A DNA stretch of 64,000 bases, taken from contig NW_004457695.1 in NCBI RefSeq assembly GCF_000203815.1, positions 2,416,054 through 2,480,053 on the forward strand. Direction: 5' to 3'. The position numbers and the translations under genes are program-made. Origin of the DNA: Cavenderia fasciculata. Taxonomy: Eukaryota > Evosea > Eumycetozoa > Acytosteliales > Cavenderiaceae. Each line of letters starts with the position of its first letter. Positions within the stretch are counted from its first letter, which is position 1. Positions 1 through 12,461 of the stretch are shown here, piece by piece. A model generated the notes under the pieces. That model did not search any database. It had not been told where the DNA came from and saw nothing but the letters and a program-made list of their open reading frames with translations.

Positions 1-1060
1 GAGGAGGAGATATGATCTGTGGTTGTTGTTGCTTATGTAGTTGGAATATTAGAGATATGACAATGAATAAGAGATAATGATGACAATAATAATGATAATG
101 ATAATGATGATGATGAGATAACAATAATATAGGTAGGTACTATACACACTATTTACACAAACTACTGACAAAGTTAAAACTAAAAGATGGTACAAAGAAA
201 ATTTATCAAGAGGGAAAACAAAGGGTTGTTGCTTTTGGTGATCAAAAAAAAAAAAAGAGACGAAAAAAATCAACCAATTAAAAATAGACCAATTCAAAGA
301 TTGAATACCATTGGTTCCCTGCCCTCCCTCTCAAACGACAACACCAACAATTTAGATAACTTTAGAGATATAGGTTTAGGTTTATTTAGAAGTATGATCG
401 GTCTGATCTTTCTAATTTGGTTATGAATGTGGAATCTATATATTGTTGGTGCTTTTAAAAAGAACATATAGTATGGTACGCTAAAGAAGTGTTGTTTGTA
501 TCATCGTGATGAAGATAATAAGTAATGGTGGTACTCGAGTTTTGTTTCAAATTGTACAATCGATATGTATGGTGCAAAGTTATATAACACACAACTTTGT
601 AGATGGTTTTAACATTTCAACCATACCGACCGACTGACCGACTGACTGACTGGTAGTTTGCACCATCTTCTCACACTCCTATTGCAAAGCACACGCACAC
701 ACATACACACACATAAGTAGATGGATACAACAACAACAAACACTATAGCTAAATCTCATTGATAACCACCCCCGATTTCATCAATGAAGGTACTTTTGGT
801 GAGAGAGAAAGATCATTCAAATAGTGGTCGGATAGGATTGGATTGGATACCGCTACACTAACACTTTTTTGAGTGTAGGATAGGAGGATAAGAAGAATGC
901 TGAATATTAATAATGTATACGACAATAAGTGACCTACCTACCTTTACAACAACATTGTTTTTCAACTATTTTAATCTTAATAATATAGTTATTTAAATAT
1001 ACTATATTTATAAACAAATATTAAATATCTATTTATATATATCTATTTATATATTTAGAA
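1..1060. other. Intergenic DNA, no gene seen
   Basis: No convincing coding region. The open frames here are low-complexity or end quickly. The stretch holds simple repeats: ATG/ATA-rich DNA at about 60-130, a CGACTGAC-type short tandem repeat at about 626-652 and a CA-rich run at about 690-714. It presumably contains the promoter of the downstream oxidoreductase gene. Confidence 0.6.
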
Positions 1061-2162
1061 ATGAATCCACAAACACTATTAAATCCAAATTGGTATATTA
1101 CAGGTAGTTCAAAAGGATTGGGATTGAGTGCAGTCATTATATTGTTAAAAAGAGGATATAATGTGGCTGCTACCACTAGAGATAAACAAGGACTCATTAA
1201 AAATGTTAAAAAGGAATTAGAGAATGACTCGGTCACACTTGGACAGTTGGAATCTCGTTTCCTACCACTTCAAGTTGACTTGGTCAATGAAAAGAGTGTC
1301 AAAGAATCGATCGATTCAACTATCGCCAAGTTTGGTTCGATCGATGTTATTGTAAATAATGCTGGTTATGGTTTAAGTGGTGCTGTTGGTAAATATATAA
1401 TATAATAGTTTAAATATTAATCAATAGAGAATTAAATTAAATTAAATTAATTTAATATTATTTCAACTACTATTACTATTACTACAAAATAATTTAATTA
1501 ATTAGAGGAACTAAGTGATAAAGATATTAGAAAACAATTTGATATTAATTTCTTTGGTATGGTGAATGTTGTACGTGCAGCATTACCACATATGAGAGAA
1601 TATGCAAAGGATACAATTAACCATCCACTGGGAGCTAGAATATTTAATATTGGTTCAATTGGTGGATTCAGTGCAGGTATATCATTTAGTGTCTATTGTA
1701 GTTCGAAAGCAGCTATGGATTGTTTGACAGAAGGTCTACAAATAGAGTTGGAACAATTTAAAAATATTCATGTCATTTCAGTGATGCCAGGTGTCTTTAG
1801 AACCGATTTCCTTGGAGGTTCGTTGGAGCAGACCACCAAACCTATATCAGCATACACAGATGTACGTGACAACATGCATGAAAGACTCACCCAACACCAT
1901 GGCCACCAACAAGGTGATCCCAACAAAGCCATAGAAGCTCTCATTAAAGTATCTCAATACCCTTCACCACCCAAACGTTTGTTCCTTGGTAGTGATGCAT
2001 ACCAAAGAGCACAAAATAAGATTAAATCATTGACTGCAGAATTGGAAGCTTGGAAAGAGGTAAATATAAATATAAAACAATATAACATTTATTGGGTACC
2101 AGAGATGGTGTGCTAACTCTGTTTCATTTTTTAAACAGATTACCCTTAGCACAGACTATTGA
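1061..2162 (+). CDS. Short-chain dehydrogenase/reductase (SDR) family protein
   Basis: NAD(P)-dependent oxidoreductase of the classical SDR fold; substrate unknown. Three exons: 1061-1388, 1506-2059 and 2139-2162, giving about 301 residues. The N-terminus reads WYITGSSKGLGLS, the TGxxxGxG dinucleotide-binding loop. NNAG is present near residue 102, the catalytic serine lies in NIGSIGG, and the catalytic YxxxK is YCSSK. Intron 1 has phase 1 and rejoins as GAVEELSD; intron 2 carries a TGCTAAC branch-like site. The last exon adds only ITLSTDY, the typical short SDR tail. It is the first gene of a same-strand pair with the phosphatase but the spacing (about 600 bp) argues against a shared transcript. 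Family is secure; the reaction is not. Confidence 0.9.
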
Positions 2163-2767
2163 CCAATAAAGTAAAGTAAAGTAAAGTAGAAAGAACTGGG
2201 TTGTGTCCTTGTCTCAACTGGTGCTCAAAACGAGTCGTTGCAACAGACTAGTCTAGACGCGGGACGGGTTTTTAGCCCCACCAGATTTAACATCGCGGCT
2301 AAAAACGAAAATAAGATCTGACCTTTTTAAAAAACAAAATAAAATTAAATAAAATATAACGTAGTGTTTTTAGCGAATCCGCAACGTGGCGTCACCTTTC
2401 CCGTTATTTGAACAGTTTTGGGTAAAAAATCTGGTACCCTTTTGGGCGCAAGTAGCCTCCCTTTGTTTGGGGGTGACGAAATCGTCCCCACCCGTAGTAG
2501 CCAAAGTTGTTCTTCGCTTATCAAAAAGATGAGATAAGTGTCTCTTGCTTGTTCCTATTTTTTTTTTAATTATTATTATTGTTTGCATCACCAGCTCTTG
2601 CTCTTTCTCCTCTGTCTCGACTATTAATATTTTAGTCGTCATCATATCTTCATATTCCATATCACTCACTCACTCACTCTACTATTTATTTATTTATTTA
2701 TTTATTTATTTTAAAAAGAGATAAAAAGAATCAAGAATTAATTTAGAATTTGTCAAAATCAAATTAA
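2163..2767. other. Intergenic DNA with GC-richer island
   Basis: Spacer between the SDR and phosphatase genes. It begins with AGTAA repeats (about 2168-2188), then holds an unusually GC-rich island at about 2195-2560 containing a 10-bp inverted repeat, and ends with a TTTA tandem repeat at about 2683-2712 just ahead of the phosphatase start. A 99-codon open frame on the minus strand (2370-2669) covers the island but has no recognisable domain. Confidence 0.5.
2268..2306. repeat. 10-bp perfect inverted repeat, hairpin
   Basis: Left arm GTTTTTAGCC at 2268-2277 and right arm GGCTAAAAAC at 2297-2306, separated by 19 bases. The core GTTTTTAGC occurs again at about 2365-2373. The hairpin sits in a GC-rich island inside AT-rich spacer, so it could be a remnant of a repeat element or a structured RNA. 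Confidence 0.5.
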
Positions 2768-4292
2768 ATGATGTTGAGACAATCTATTTTATTATTATTA
2801 ATAGTTGTGACACTATTTTTATCAGTATCAAATGCAAGACATTCAGACAATATAAATGACGCATTGGGTAAACACCATAAAAACAAAAAAGATAAATACG
2901 ACGACCATGATGACAGAGATGATGTCATCCAGATAGATGGAGATGGACTCGAACCACTTTATGTAAAGTTGTCATTGACTGAAAACCCAGGAGAAATGAT
3001 GGTTGGTTGGTTCACATACAATATCATGACTGCACCACAAGTTCAATACAAGGGTGACACCAAAATGGCCACTGTCAACGCTCACAAGATCCAACAATAC
3101 AAAGAAAAGAAATGGACTGGTTGGTCATACTCGACCCTCTTGACTGGTCTCGAGCCAAACACTCAATACATTTACCAGGTGGGTGACGCTTCCAGCAATG
3201 GAAAGTGGAGCAATACATTTAATTTCACCACTCACGGTGCTCCAGGTACCAAAGTCACCCCATTCTCTTTTATTGCTTATGGAGACATGGGTGCTGGAGG
3301 AGCCGATTTAATTACCATTGGATATGTTATGGAATACATTGACCAAATTTCATTTGTACTTCATGTTGGTGATATTGCTTATGCTGATCTTCATAGTACT
3401 GATAATTTCTTGTAAGTCAAAAGAAATAGAAAATCAAATTGAAAAACAAATTATATTTATTAATTATTTCATTAATTTTTTTAATAGATTTGGAAACCAA
3501 ACCGTTTGGAATGAATTTATGGGTCAAATTGAACCAATTACTTCATCAGTTCCATATATGACCACCCCAGGTAACCATGATGTATTCATTGACACGTCAA
3601 TCTATAGAAAGACATTCCATATGCCAACCACCACCTACTCTAAGAGTACTTGGTATGGATTCGACTACAATGGTGTACACTTTGTATCCATCTCATCTGA
3701 GCAACTCTATATTCCATTCAGTGACCAACACGATTGGTTGGCCAACCATCTTGCACAATTCCGTCAATCCAATCCAAATGGTTGGCTCATTGTCTATGCT
3801 CATCGTCCAGTTTACTGTTCAGCCGATTACACTTGGTGTAAAGATGATCCAATCAGATGTATGCTAATCAAAATAATTATTTTAAAAATTTATTTATTTA
3901 TTTATTTATTTATTAATTAATCCATTCTTTTATTAGATTTATTCACAGAAAGTATTGAAAAATTATTATATCAATACAATGTTGATGTTTATATTTCTGG
4001 TCATAGTCATGTTTATGAAAGATCGTTACCAGTTTTTGACAAGACTATCAAGGGTACCTATGAGGATCCAAAGGCAACAGTTCACATTGTAGTCGGTACA
4101 GGAGGGGCACAAGAAGCAATCCTCAGCAACTGGTTACCACAACCACACTGGTCGTCTGGTGTAAGAATTTCGTCGGCTGGTTACGGCATGCTCTCGGTCT
4201 TGGACAACAACCAACTCAATTTCGAATTCTATGGTGATTACAATAATACTGCCATGGATTCATTTTTCATGAATAAGGGTACTTTTAATTAA
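2768..4292 (+). CDS. Secreted purple acid phosphatase (metallophosphoesterase)
   Basis: Dinuclear-metal acid phosphatase that hydrolyses phosphate monoesters, probably in the secretory or lysosomal pathway. Exons 2768-3411, 3488-3858 and 3937-4292 give about 456 residues. Residues 1-23 form a signal peptide ending near SVSNA. An N-terminal fibronectin-like domain (LYVKLSLTENPGEMMVGW) precedes the catalytic domain. All five metal-ligand blocks are visible: GDMGAGG, GDIAYAD, GNHD, YAHRP and GHSHVYER. A charged His/Lys/Asp segment (HHKNKKDKYDDHDDRDD) follows the signal peptide. The splice junctions rejoin conserved blocks (DNFL-FGNQTVWNEF and DPIRYLFTES). Nothing is missing; it looks functional. 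Confidence 0.95.
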
Positions 4293-4592
4293 ACCCCAAT
4301 AGACATTGATATTGGAAGGGGGGCAGGTATCCTCATTATTAATATATTCAATCAAACCAATCAATCATTTTTAAAAAAAAAGTTTAAAATTAATTAAATA
4401 AATATATTTAAACAAAAGGCATAAAATATTATACAAAATACAATATAACAACAAACCCTTTTTAACGACTTCACGAAAAAAAACTTCTTCTTCAACAAAG
4501 AGATAGTTTGAATCGTATATTTGGTGATTTCTAACTATCTATGTAAATTTATTATAAATTAATAAAAAAGTATGATACTTTATTTTGGATTA

Positions 4593-7500
4593 TTATTGTT
4601 CTTTGGGACTTCCTCTTGATCCAATTTCAATTTTACAAGTTCTTTTAAATACAGTGTTTGCCAACCTATTGGTTGCTGGTGATTGTGAATTTGGTGAAGT
4701 ATTTCCATTATTATTATGATGATGATTATTATTATTAAGATTCCTACTACTATTATTATTGCTTGAAAAACTATTATTATTATTATTATTATTGGTGGTA
4801 TTATTTAAATTATGATTGTTGTTAGTATTATTATTGTTATTATTATTTTCTTGTAAAATATGATTACTACTTGGTTGTTGTTGTAAATTTAGTAATAATT
4901 GAGTTCTATTATTCTTTCTCCAAGAGAAATTGTCAATCTCTGGACCGTTTTCAAGTATTGATACAATGTGAGAAAGTTTAGCATGACGAGCGAGATCCAA
5001 TGGAGTACCACGTTTCGAACAAATGTTAAACAAAGCGCCATGAATGAGCAAAGTGTTGACTACATTGGCACGACCGGTTGTAACGGCATAGTGGAGAGGT
5101 GTCTCACCACCCTGTGTCAACGAATTGGGGTTGGCGCCATTCTGGAGTAGCAGAGCGACCACATCATTGAGACCCTTAAAGGCGGCCGAATGTAGTGGTG
5201 TTTCACCGTGTCTAGTGCCATTGTTAATGTCGAGACCCTTTTCGAGCATCATCAAGACGGCTTCCTTTCGCTTTTCAGTGTATGGATGTCTGACAAAGTA
5301 ATGGAGGACAGAGGCACCGTCACGGTTCTTGATGTTCACGTCAATGGTCGGCACTTGAAGCAGCAATTTACAAATATCGGCGTTGCCAGAGTAGGCGGCC
5401 GAGTGCAGGGGTGTCCAGCCGTTACTGTCAATGTTGTTGATCGTGTCCCACTCAATCTCGAGTATCTTTTCAACCTTTTCAATCTGGTCGGCTGCAACGG
5501 CCACATGCAACATGCTCTTGGACTCGTTGAGAGAGGGTGTAGCCTTTTTCTGGGTGACCTTGAGTGTGAGCACCTCGGTAGTGGTGCCTTGGTCCGAATA
5601 ACAGTCCTCGCTTGATCCCTCGGTTGACTCGTCCCACAACTCGACCACAGTGTTGAGCTCGTTTTCAAGACGTGCAAACGTGTTCATGACGAGACCACCA
5701 ATCGGTACGATATTGAGCACCTTTTCATTCTTGGCATCCTCGAGACGTTGCATCTCTTGGAGGTAGACGAGATCCGACAACATGTCTTCAATCCAAATAA
5801 TAGTCTGTTGGTCGTGGAGATGAGCGGGTTGCTTCTTTTGCTCGTCCAACAACTTGGTGCAAAGTGTATTGTGAAATTCTGATGGCTGGATATCAAAGTG
5901 TTCGCAAATTACAATTCTTGCCTTTTTAATAAACTCTCCAATCACTGGATAGATCTCTTCCTTTAGTTCTCTGACAAGTTGTAGAGGTGAGTTTAAAAAC
6001 TTGTTGGATTGTGTAAGAATGGGTCGGTCATTAAAACTACCAACTTCACTACTTGCACTTGTATTTGCTCCAGTTGCTAAATCTGTCGTCGTCACAACAA
6101 CTGCAGTGGTGGTTGTTGTTGTTGTTGCTATTTGTTGTTGTTGTTGTTTGTTGTATGAAGATGCGTCAACTGGGATACTACCACCACTTGTTCTGATGTT
6201 ACCAATTGTTGCTTGATCATTGCCACTATCACTCGTGCGAATATAAGCACCAATCTTGGGAGTTGGAGGTGATGGTTTGACATCATCAAATTCATTTGTT
6301 GTGGCTGTACTACTATTACCACTACTATTATTGTTGTTTGTTATACATATGCTACTTGATCGACTCAATGTATTCTTTCTACTTCCACCACTAGTATTAC
6401 TAATTGTATCAGCTGTTGCCAAGTCTACACCACCATTACTATCTGATGTATGGTCATCTTGTCCATCACCCAACTTTGATTCAACATCATCTTGAATTTG
6501 AATAATTTCAATGACATGTTCACGAGGATCAAGAATCTTTTGGATGAGGATAAGATTAGAGATGACATCTTTCATGTTGGTTGGTGGTTGTTCAATGTAG
6601 TTTTCGGGTACAGCTACAAAGTTGTACCCTCTCTCTGAGAGAAAGTCACTGACACGGCTGTCGATACGCTTTAACCACCATTCAGTCATTTCCTCCTTCA
6701 TGGTACCGTTCATAAGGTTACGCTTTTGGATCTTGAGTTGATCGAGTACCAACTCGCAGTCACCGAGGAATTGCTTGACCTTGCTACGTGCCAACGCGAT
6801 ATGCTGGCATCCACGCAAGTCGGCAATAGTCGTTTCGTAACGAGGCATAAAGAGGAAGCGTTGGTCAACCGTCGCAACGTGTGCGTCGATGCGCTCTGTC
6901 ATCTCCTTTTCAAGTTCCTTGTAAAAGGGGTGGTCGGGTGTATTGTACAAAGTGGCCAACGTGCTGTGTGTAATCTTGAGTCTCTCCAAGTCAAACAGTG
7001 TAAACGACGATGTATTGAGCAAGAGGTTAATGTCGACACCAAGTGACAAGAGGTAGTTGATAGTCTGTTGCTTGCTCTCTTCCAAAACTTGTGAAAAGAA
7101 TGTTTCGGTTGGCTGATAGATCAATTTCTCAATCATACGAAGATCGCGTAATGCTTCAAGTGTCTGTTTGTTGAGTGGCAAGATATCCTCAATGCCAACC
7201 ACCACTGTCTCACTCTCCTCTGCACTAAACCACAGGTTGAGACTATAATCTCCACGTTCACCAGTGTATCTGGCAAATTGTGCCTTTGGTTTGAATGACT
7301 TTTTCTCCAAATACTCTGGTACTGAGAAGCTTGTCTTTTGTGTCTTTACTTGTTGTATCCATTGATGTGTTGTATTATTATTAGTATTGGTAGTAGGTGG
7401 ATGTGTAGGAGTGATAGGAGTGGTTGTAGTACCTACTACTACTCCCTGTTGTTGATGTGGTTGTGGTTGAATAATATGTTGTTGATTATGATGGAATAGG

Positions 7501-8723
7501 GTAGATGATGCGTTACTAGAGTAAGAGGATGGAGCAAATGAGCTGACACCTGAACTGTACAATCCCTGTGTCGACGCGACGCTGTTGGCAATAGATGACA
7601 AGTTGTCGGCTGATGTGTTTGTGTTGCCGTTGACATTGCCGGCACTGGTGGGACCACCACTAGCGCTACCGGCCTGACTTGTGCTCCCAGTAGAGCTGTT
7701 CATCGAGCTCTTGAATCCGATGATAGTCTTTTTCATTGACTTGCTCATATTGTGGTAGTCGTGGAAACGGACGACTACAAGGTCTCCCTTTTTAAGCTTG
7801 TCTACACCACGCAAGATAGACGCGTATCGACGCACTGCCTTGGCAATTTGCGCAGTATCAGACAACGCACTCCAATTGATAATATTGATGAGCAACTGCT
7901 CACGTGTTGTAGAGATGGTAGTTGCCTGGAATGTGGCGCTGTCTTCGATGGCTGTCTCGCCACCATGTACATTGTCCTTGCCACTGCCCTTTTCCTTGTC
8001 CGTCAACTTTAATATTTCATAGTCACGTGCCAACTTGTTCAACAAGTCGTCGTTGGGGATAAGCCCAACAACGCAGCTGTCCACATCGGTTGTATAATTT
8101 GTCAAATAGGCGACCATCTGATGCGACGTATCAACGAGCACCTTTTGCTTTTCAATCATCAGTCCCTCGACCATACGCAAGTAGTACTGTATCAGCGACA
8201 GATAGTGCTGTGCCTTTGCCTCTGTCAGCAGTGTCTTTGTCTTTACCATACGCTCTCTAAATATATCTGCCAATGACATTGCCCTCATTGTTCTACAATG
8301 ATTGATTGCATTTAAACATGGTGATAATTGATCCTACGAGTAATAAACAACAACAAACATATTAGTTACATTCATACTACAACTTTAATAGTAATAATAA
8401 TAACAAAGTTGGTGACTGATACATACTTGAAATAAATAGAATACACTTGCAGCCACCATATTTTTATCTTTTGTATTCTTGAATGATTTTGACTCAACCT
8501 TTACAAAACTACTTGACTTGTTGCTGCTGCCGCTGTTATTGTTGCCTTTGAGTGTACCACCCTTTTCTAGTTTGTAGTCAAAGTCACCTAGTACCGAGGA
8601 GCCAGTACTGAGTACTCTGTGGCCACTTGGCAACGTCAGATTGTCCAGATACTTGAACAATTCACCGACATTGCTTATGAATTGTTTCTCTAGATTGGCT
8701 GCCTTTATATTAACTGATGCCAT
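4593..8723 (-). CDS. Large ankyrin-repeat protein with helical N-terminal region
   Basis: Two exons on the minus strand: 8723-8427 and 8333-4593, rejoining in phase 0 as FYLFQ-DQLSPC, about 1345 residues. The N-terminal 210 residues are helix-rich (EKQFISNVGELFKYLDNL, then RERMVKTKTLLTEAKAQHYLSLI) and could be a BAR-like or other coiled module; this is inference. A Ser/Thr/Asn/Gln-rich linker follows. A long helical middle region contains LERLKITHSTLATLY and WWLKRIDSRVSDFL. Four to five ankyrin repeats lie at about residues 1030-1230 (GWTPLHSAAYSG, GETPLHSAAFKG, GETPLHYAVTTG). The tail is very Asn-rich. No ArfGAP zinc finger or kinase motif is visible, so a specific function cannot be assigned. 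Confidence 0.85.
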
Positions 8724-10084
8724 CTGTTATTATTGTTGTAGTAGAGAGAGAGAGTAGTCAACTACTACTCTACTACTCTATCTTTTTCTTTTCTTTTCTT
8801 TTCTTTTTTCAAGTCCGATGACTATTCAGATCGATCTACTTTTCTGTTGATTTAAAGTTTTATCTGTATGTCTTCTGTATGTCTGTGTCTGTATATCTCT
8901 TATCTGTTTGTTGTAATTGAATTGTGTTGCTCTAAGATATTAAACAAAAAACAATGTGTGTTGAGAGAGAGAGTGATAATTGGTGGTGAGATAGGGAAGA
9001 AGGCTGTTTGTTGTTTAAACTGTTAGGGGGGGCAGAAGGGAAAAAAAAATAAAAAATGGTGGGCGGCTTGATTTCCACGGTTTTTTTGGCTGTTGATTTT
9101 TTTGGGGGATGGATTTAATCGATTTGAAATCAGAGTTCTTTTTCTGTTTTTAGAACTCAAAAGAGGGAGGAGGTGATGCGAAAAACAACGAATCTAAAAT
9201 GAATCTCCTCAGTTAATTAATAAAATAAATAAATAAATAAATAAATATAAATATATTTTGTTGTAATATATATAGGTGTAATGTTAGTGGATTATTAGTA
9301 GTATGAAGACTATGTATGATCTAGTCGAGCGAGTTGAGTTGTTATTAAATGAATAAATTAATATAAGAAAAAAAGAATAATGTGATGTCAGATGATGATT
9401 GAAATCAAAGGGGCTGCAAATATACGATGTTGGAAATTAAATTTAAAAACAGAACAATTGTTCAAGCGACTATTCTTGAGGAAAATGTTATCAAGAAGCT
9501 CATGGAAGCCCAATCTTGGTTTTTTTTGGAAAATAAAAACAAAAAATCAGATCACCTCGATTGTGATGATGTCAAGAGCTCCCCCTTCCACATCATCGTC
9601 GTCGGTGTTTGCTTGATGACGATTGTAACAACAGGGAAAAAGATTAATAAAATTATCCTTAAAAACTTGAGAATTTTCGAAACCAATTGCCTATTCAAGC
9701 GAGATACTATTCCAATGAACTTGTCTTGGTGATTAAAGTACAATCATCAATATAACCACCAACACCTTGGTTTCTCTCTGGTTAAACTAAAAGTATTTCT
9801 CATGCTTTTCCTTGCTTTTGATTCATTATGACTGGACATATATTACAATACAATAGGTGCCACATCATGAGGAAAGAGAAATATATATAAAAATAAATAA
9901 CATCAACGATTCATATTTTTAACTACTTGATTGATTGATTGATTGATTGATTGATTTGTGTTTTTAAAACTGACAAGGGTAGTATATTTTTATAGTTTTG
10001 TTTTTTGTTTTTTTTTTTGACTAATTATTAATTATTATTATTATTATTATTATTATTTGGAGTTGTTCTTTATATTCTTTTGAT
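8724..10084. other. Intergenic DNA, promoter of ankyrin gene and spacer
   Basis: The right end of the minus-strand ankyrin gene lies at 8723, so its promoter is here, with GA/CT-rich and T-rich runs at about 8738-8800. A G-rich patch lies at about 9020-9110. There are TTGA tandem repeats near 9930-9956 and ATT repeats near 10030-10058. A short open frame at 9427-9732 is listed separately as doubtful. Confidence 0.5.
9427..9732 (+). CDS. Doubtful small open reading frame, 101 codons
   Basis: A single-exon frame beginning MLEIKFKNRTIV and ending IPMNLSW. The stretch is less AT-rich than flanking spacer, which is the only reason to keep it. It has a hydrophobic middle (FHIIVVGVCLMTIV) but no motif that I recognise. 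Two other frames are also partly open here. It may be a small hypothetical protein or chance. Confidence 0.2.
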   Translation: MLEIKFKNRTIVQATILEENVIKKLMEAQSWFFLENKNKKSDHLDCDDVKSSPFHIIVVGVCLMTIVTTGKKINKIILKNLRIFETNCLFKRDTIPMNLSW

Positions 10085-11818
10085 TTAAATATCCCAATCA
10101 ATTGGAACGTAAACATATGGGAAAAACTTTTCAGAGGCATCTTCTTCACCCTTGCCAGAGATGTGTTGTGAACCTAAATATTTGAATTGGTCGAGGAGGA
10201 CATCACGGAGCTTACGATCTTCCTTCTTGTGTGGCTTCATGAGGATGGCTTGGAAGTTCATTGGGATACCAAATCTCAATACGGATTCGACAAATACACG
10301 CAATGCCTTCAAGTGAATCCAAGCAACAAAGGATTCTGGGAATTGGATACGGCACCATCTGATGAACGATGTCTTGTAGTTCTTTTGATCTTCGGACAAT
10401 TTCGATCTTTCTTGTGGCTTATTTTCAGTCTCTGTCTTGAAATCTCTTACTACCCACCTAAACAAAAAGAATATTATTATGGTTAGTCATCACATTTCTC
10501 ATTCTCATTCACTCAATGTTCAATATTTATATTTCTATATACTACATACTTTCTTTCTTGACATTTGATTCTAAAGTTGTCATAGAACTTTCTAAATACA
10601 CATACACCATAGAGAACATAGTCATTGTCTTGTTCAATCTTCTTTGCCGATCTCATGAGAACAAACTTGGAGAGTTCGTCAGAGAGGTTTTCGTATGTAG
10701 CCAAAAATTCCTTTTCCATCGATTGTGGAATAACAATAAATGCAGTTGTAAGATATTCAGATTGAGTATTATTTTCAGTGGTAATCAATTCATTTAAACT
10801 TCTAACTTGGAGATTACCTCTATAATAAATAATAATAATAAATTGGGTTAATATATAAAGATAACTGGACAAGTAGGTTTGTTGGTTTTTGTTGTTTCAT
10901 ACAATAATTTTCTTTCTTCAGCAACAACAGAAGAGGTAAGTGAATTATAATCTGTCAACTTGGCTCTCAAATCTTCATCTAATTTAGCAACAGTCTACGA
11001 TATGATGTATCAATATTAGTATATATGTTGTTATTGTTTGTTTTTTAAAATGTCATTCTTACGCTTTGAATCTTATCTACAATCTCTTGAAGAGATGACT
11101 TTGGATTGAATTTAGCATCATCCCATTGGAACTTTGAAAGGTACTGTTGGATGTTTTGTCCGTTGATTGACAAACCTTTTTCCTTTCCTGGCTTTGAACC
11201 AACAAGATCGGTCAATTGCTTGCTAATCTTCTTTGAGGTCAATTCTACAAAGTTATCAACCTTTGCCAAATCGTCATTTAAAGCAATTAAAGAGTTTAAT
11301 GTTCCAACTCTGAGTGCTGGTATCTAGTGTAAGTAGAGTTTTGATAATATTAGATTAAAGAAAAGTGTTAATAGTTTATATATATATATAAAGTTGGTTA
11401 AGTGATCGATCGAGATATAGATAGATAGTAAGATAGATATAGAGATATATTGATTCTTCAACCATTCATTCATCCTATCCTCTTTTGGATCTTTTTGTTC
11501 TTCTTCTTTCGTCTTTTTTTTTTGTAGTATGTCGATTATAATATAATACTCGAATGACGAATATATCTTTTGTTCTAATTATAAACCAAATATGTTTTTA
11601 AACCAATTCATCAATTCATTCTCTATATCTATATTCTATATATCTATATCGTCGATCCTCTATATATATATATATATATATATCTTGATGCCTACATTAA
11701 ATTTAACATTCTCTGAAAGTGAATTCTCTTTGGCAGTCTTTGTGTTGACAATGTCAAAGATATCGGCACCAGGTCTGTTTGGTGCAGAGATTAACCAGAA
11801 TACTTGACTTTCTGACAT
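10085..11818 (-). CDS. vatC: V-type proton ATPase subunit C
   Basis: Peripheral stalk subunit that links V1 and Vo of the proton pump of contractile vacuole, endosome and lysosome membranes. Five exons: 11818-11696, 11323-11063, 10994-10903, 10819-10550 and 10457-10085, about 372 residues, the normal length for the family. The start MSESQVFWLISAP and the segments VGTLNSLIALND, KVDNFVE, SLNELI, YGVCVFRKFYDNFR, WVVRDFK and ALRVFVESVLRFG are characteristic of subunit C. All four junctions rejoin in frame at conserved positions (KFN-IPALRVG, EERKLLGNLQVR, QERKWVVRDF). The end PYVYVPIDWDI completes the protein. A G-quadruplex motif lies 63-77 bases upstream of the start codon. Confidence 0.96.
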
Positions 11819-12461
11819 CTTGTCTATATGTATATTATTGTTATATGTTGTATTATCGTATCAAATCGGAGAGAGTTGTTGGGAGGGAGGGAGGGAGGAG
11901 GTTGATGTGAAGAAACAGTTGGTGTTGGTTATAGAGAGTTAACTACGACTGACGACTGACTGTTTGCTAATAATACAATGTACTCTGTGAATAATACTAA
12001 CTAATAAACTAGAGCTAGCTTGTGTTGTTTGTTGTTTATTGAGGTCTAGGACTGTTGATGATATTATTATGTTTATTAGTAATAATGGTGGTGGCGTGGT
12101 GTGAGAGAATAGGCGTTTTCAAAAAGATAAAAAAATCTTTGGAAAAAAAAAAATTCAATAACCTCTGTTGCCTCTCACCCAGGGCTCCTCTCTCATTCCT
12201 TTTTCTCTTTCGCTTTTTCATTCAGACCAAAACAACACGACCCTCTACCAGTATCATTCACGCGATTTTTTTAAACACAACAACAATCAAGATAAGGTGA
12301 TACCTATCTATTCTAATTATATCTATCTCTATATTTATGCTGTACAATTTTATTTAATATTTAATATATGAAAATATATTTATATATTTTTTTTTTGATT
12401 GATCGATTGATCGTTCAATCTATCGATTGGTGGAACATGCATGTACCATGATTTGTCATTA
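11819..12461. other. Intergenic DNA, promoter of vatC
   Basis: This region lies upstream of vatC and downstream of the coiled-coil gene, both on the minus strand. Apart from the G-rich run at 11881-11901 it holds only AT-rich and low-complexity DNA. The short open frames inside it are not convincing. Confidence 0.5.
11881..11901 (+). promoter_or_regulatory. G-quadruplex motif upstream of vatC
   Basis: Four consecutive GGG tracts separated by single A residues (GGGAGGGAGGGAGGG at 11881-11895), continued by GGAGG. The motif lies on the template strand 63-77 bases before the vatC ATG at 11818, so it falls in the promoter or 5' leader. Perfect four-tract motifs with one-base loops are stable quadruplex formers and should be scarce in DNA this AT-rich. 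Confidence 0.6.

Noticed and set aside
187-426. Open frame of 79 codons at the left end
   Set aside because: Low-complexity Lys/Asn-rich translation across a poly-A run, no motif, and an overlapping frame on the other strand of the same quality.
5208-5615. Plus-strand frame of 135 codons inside the ankyrin gene
   Set aside because: Antisense shadow of the ankyrin repeat coding sequence, without any domain of its own.
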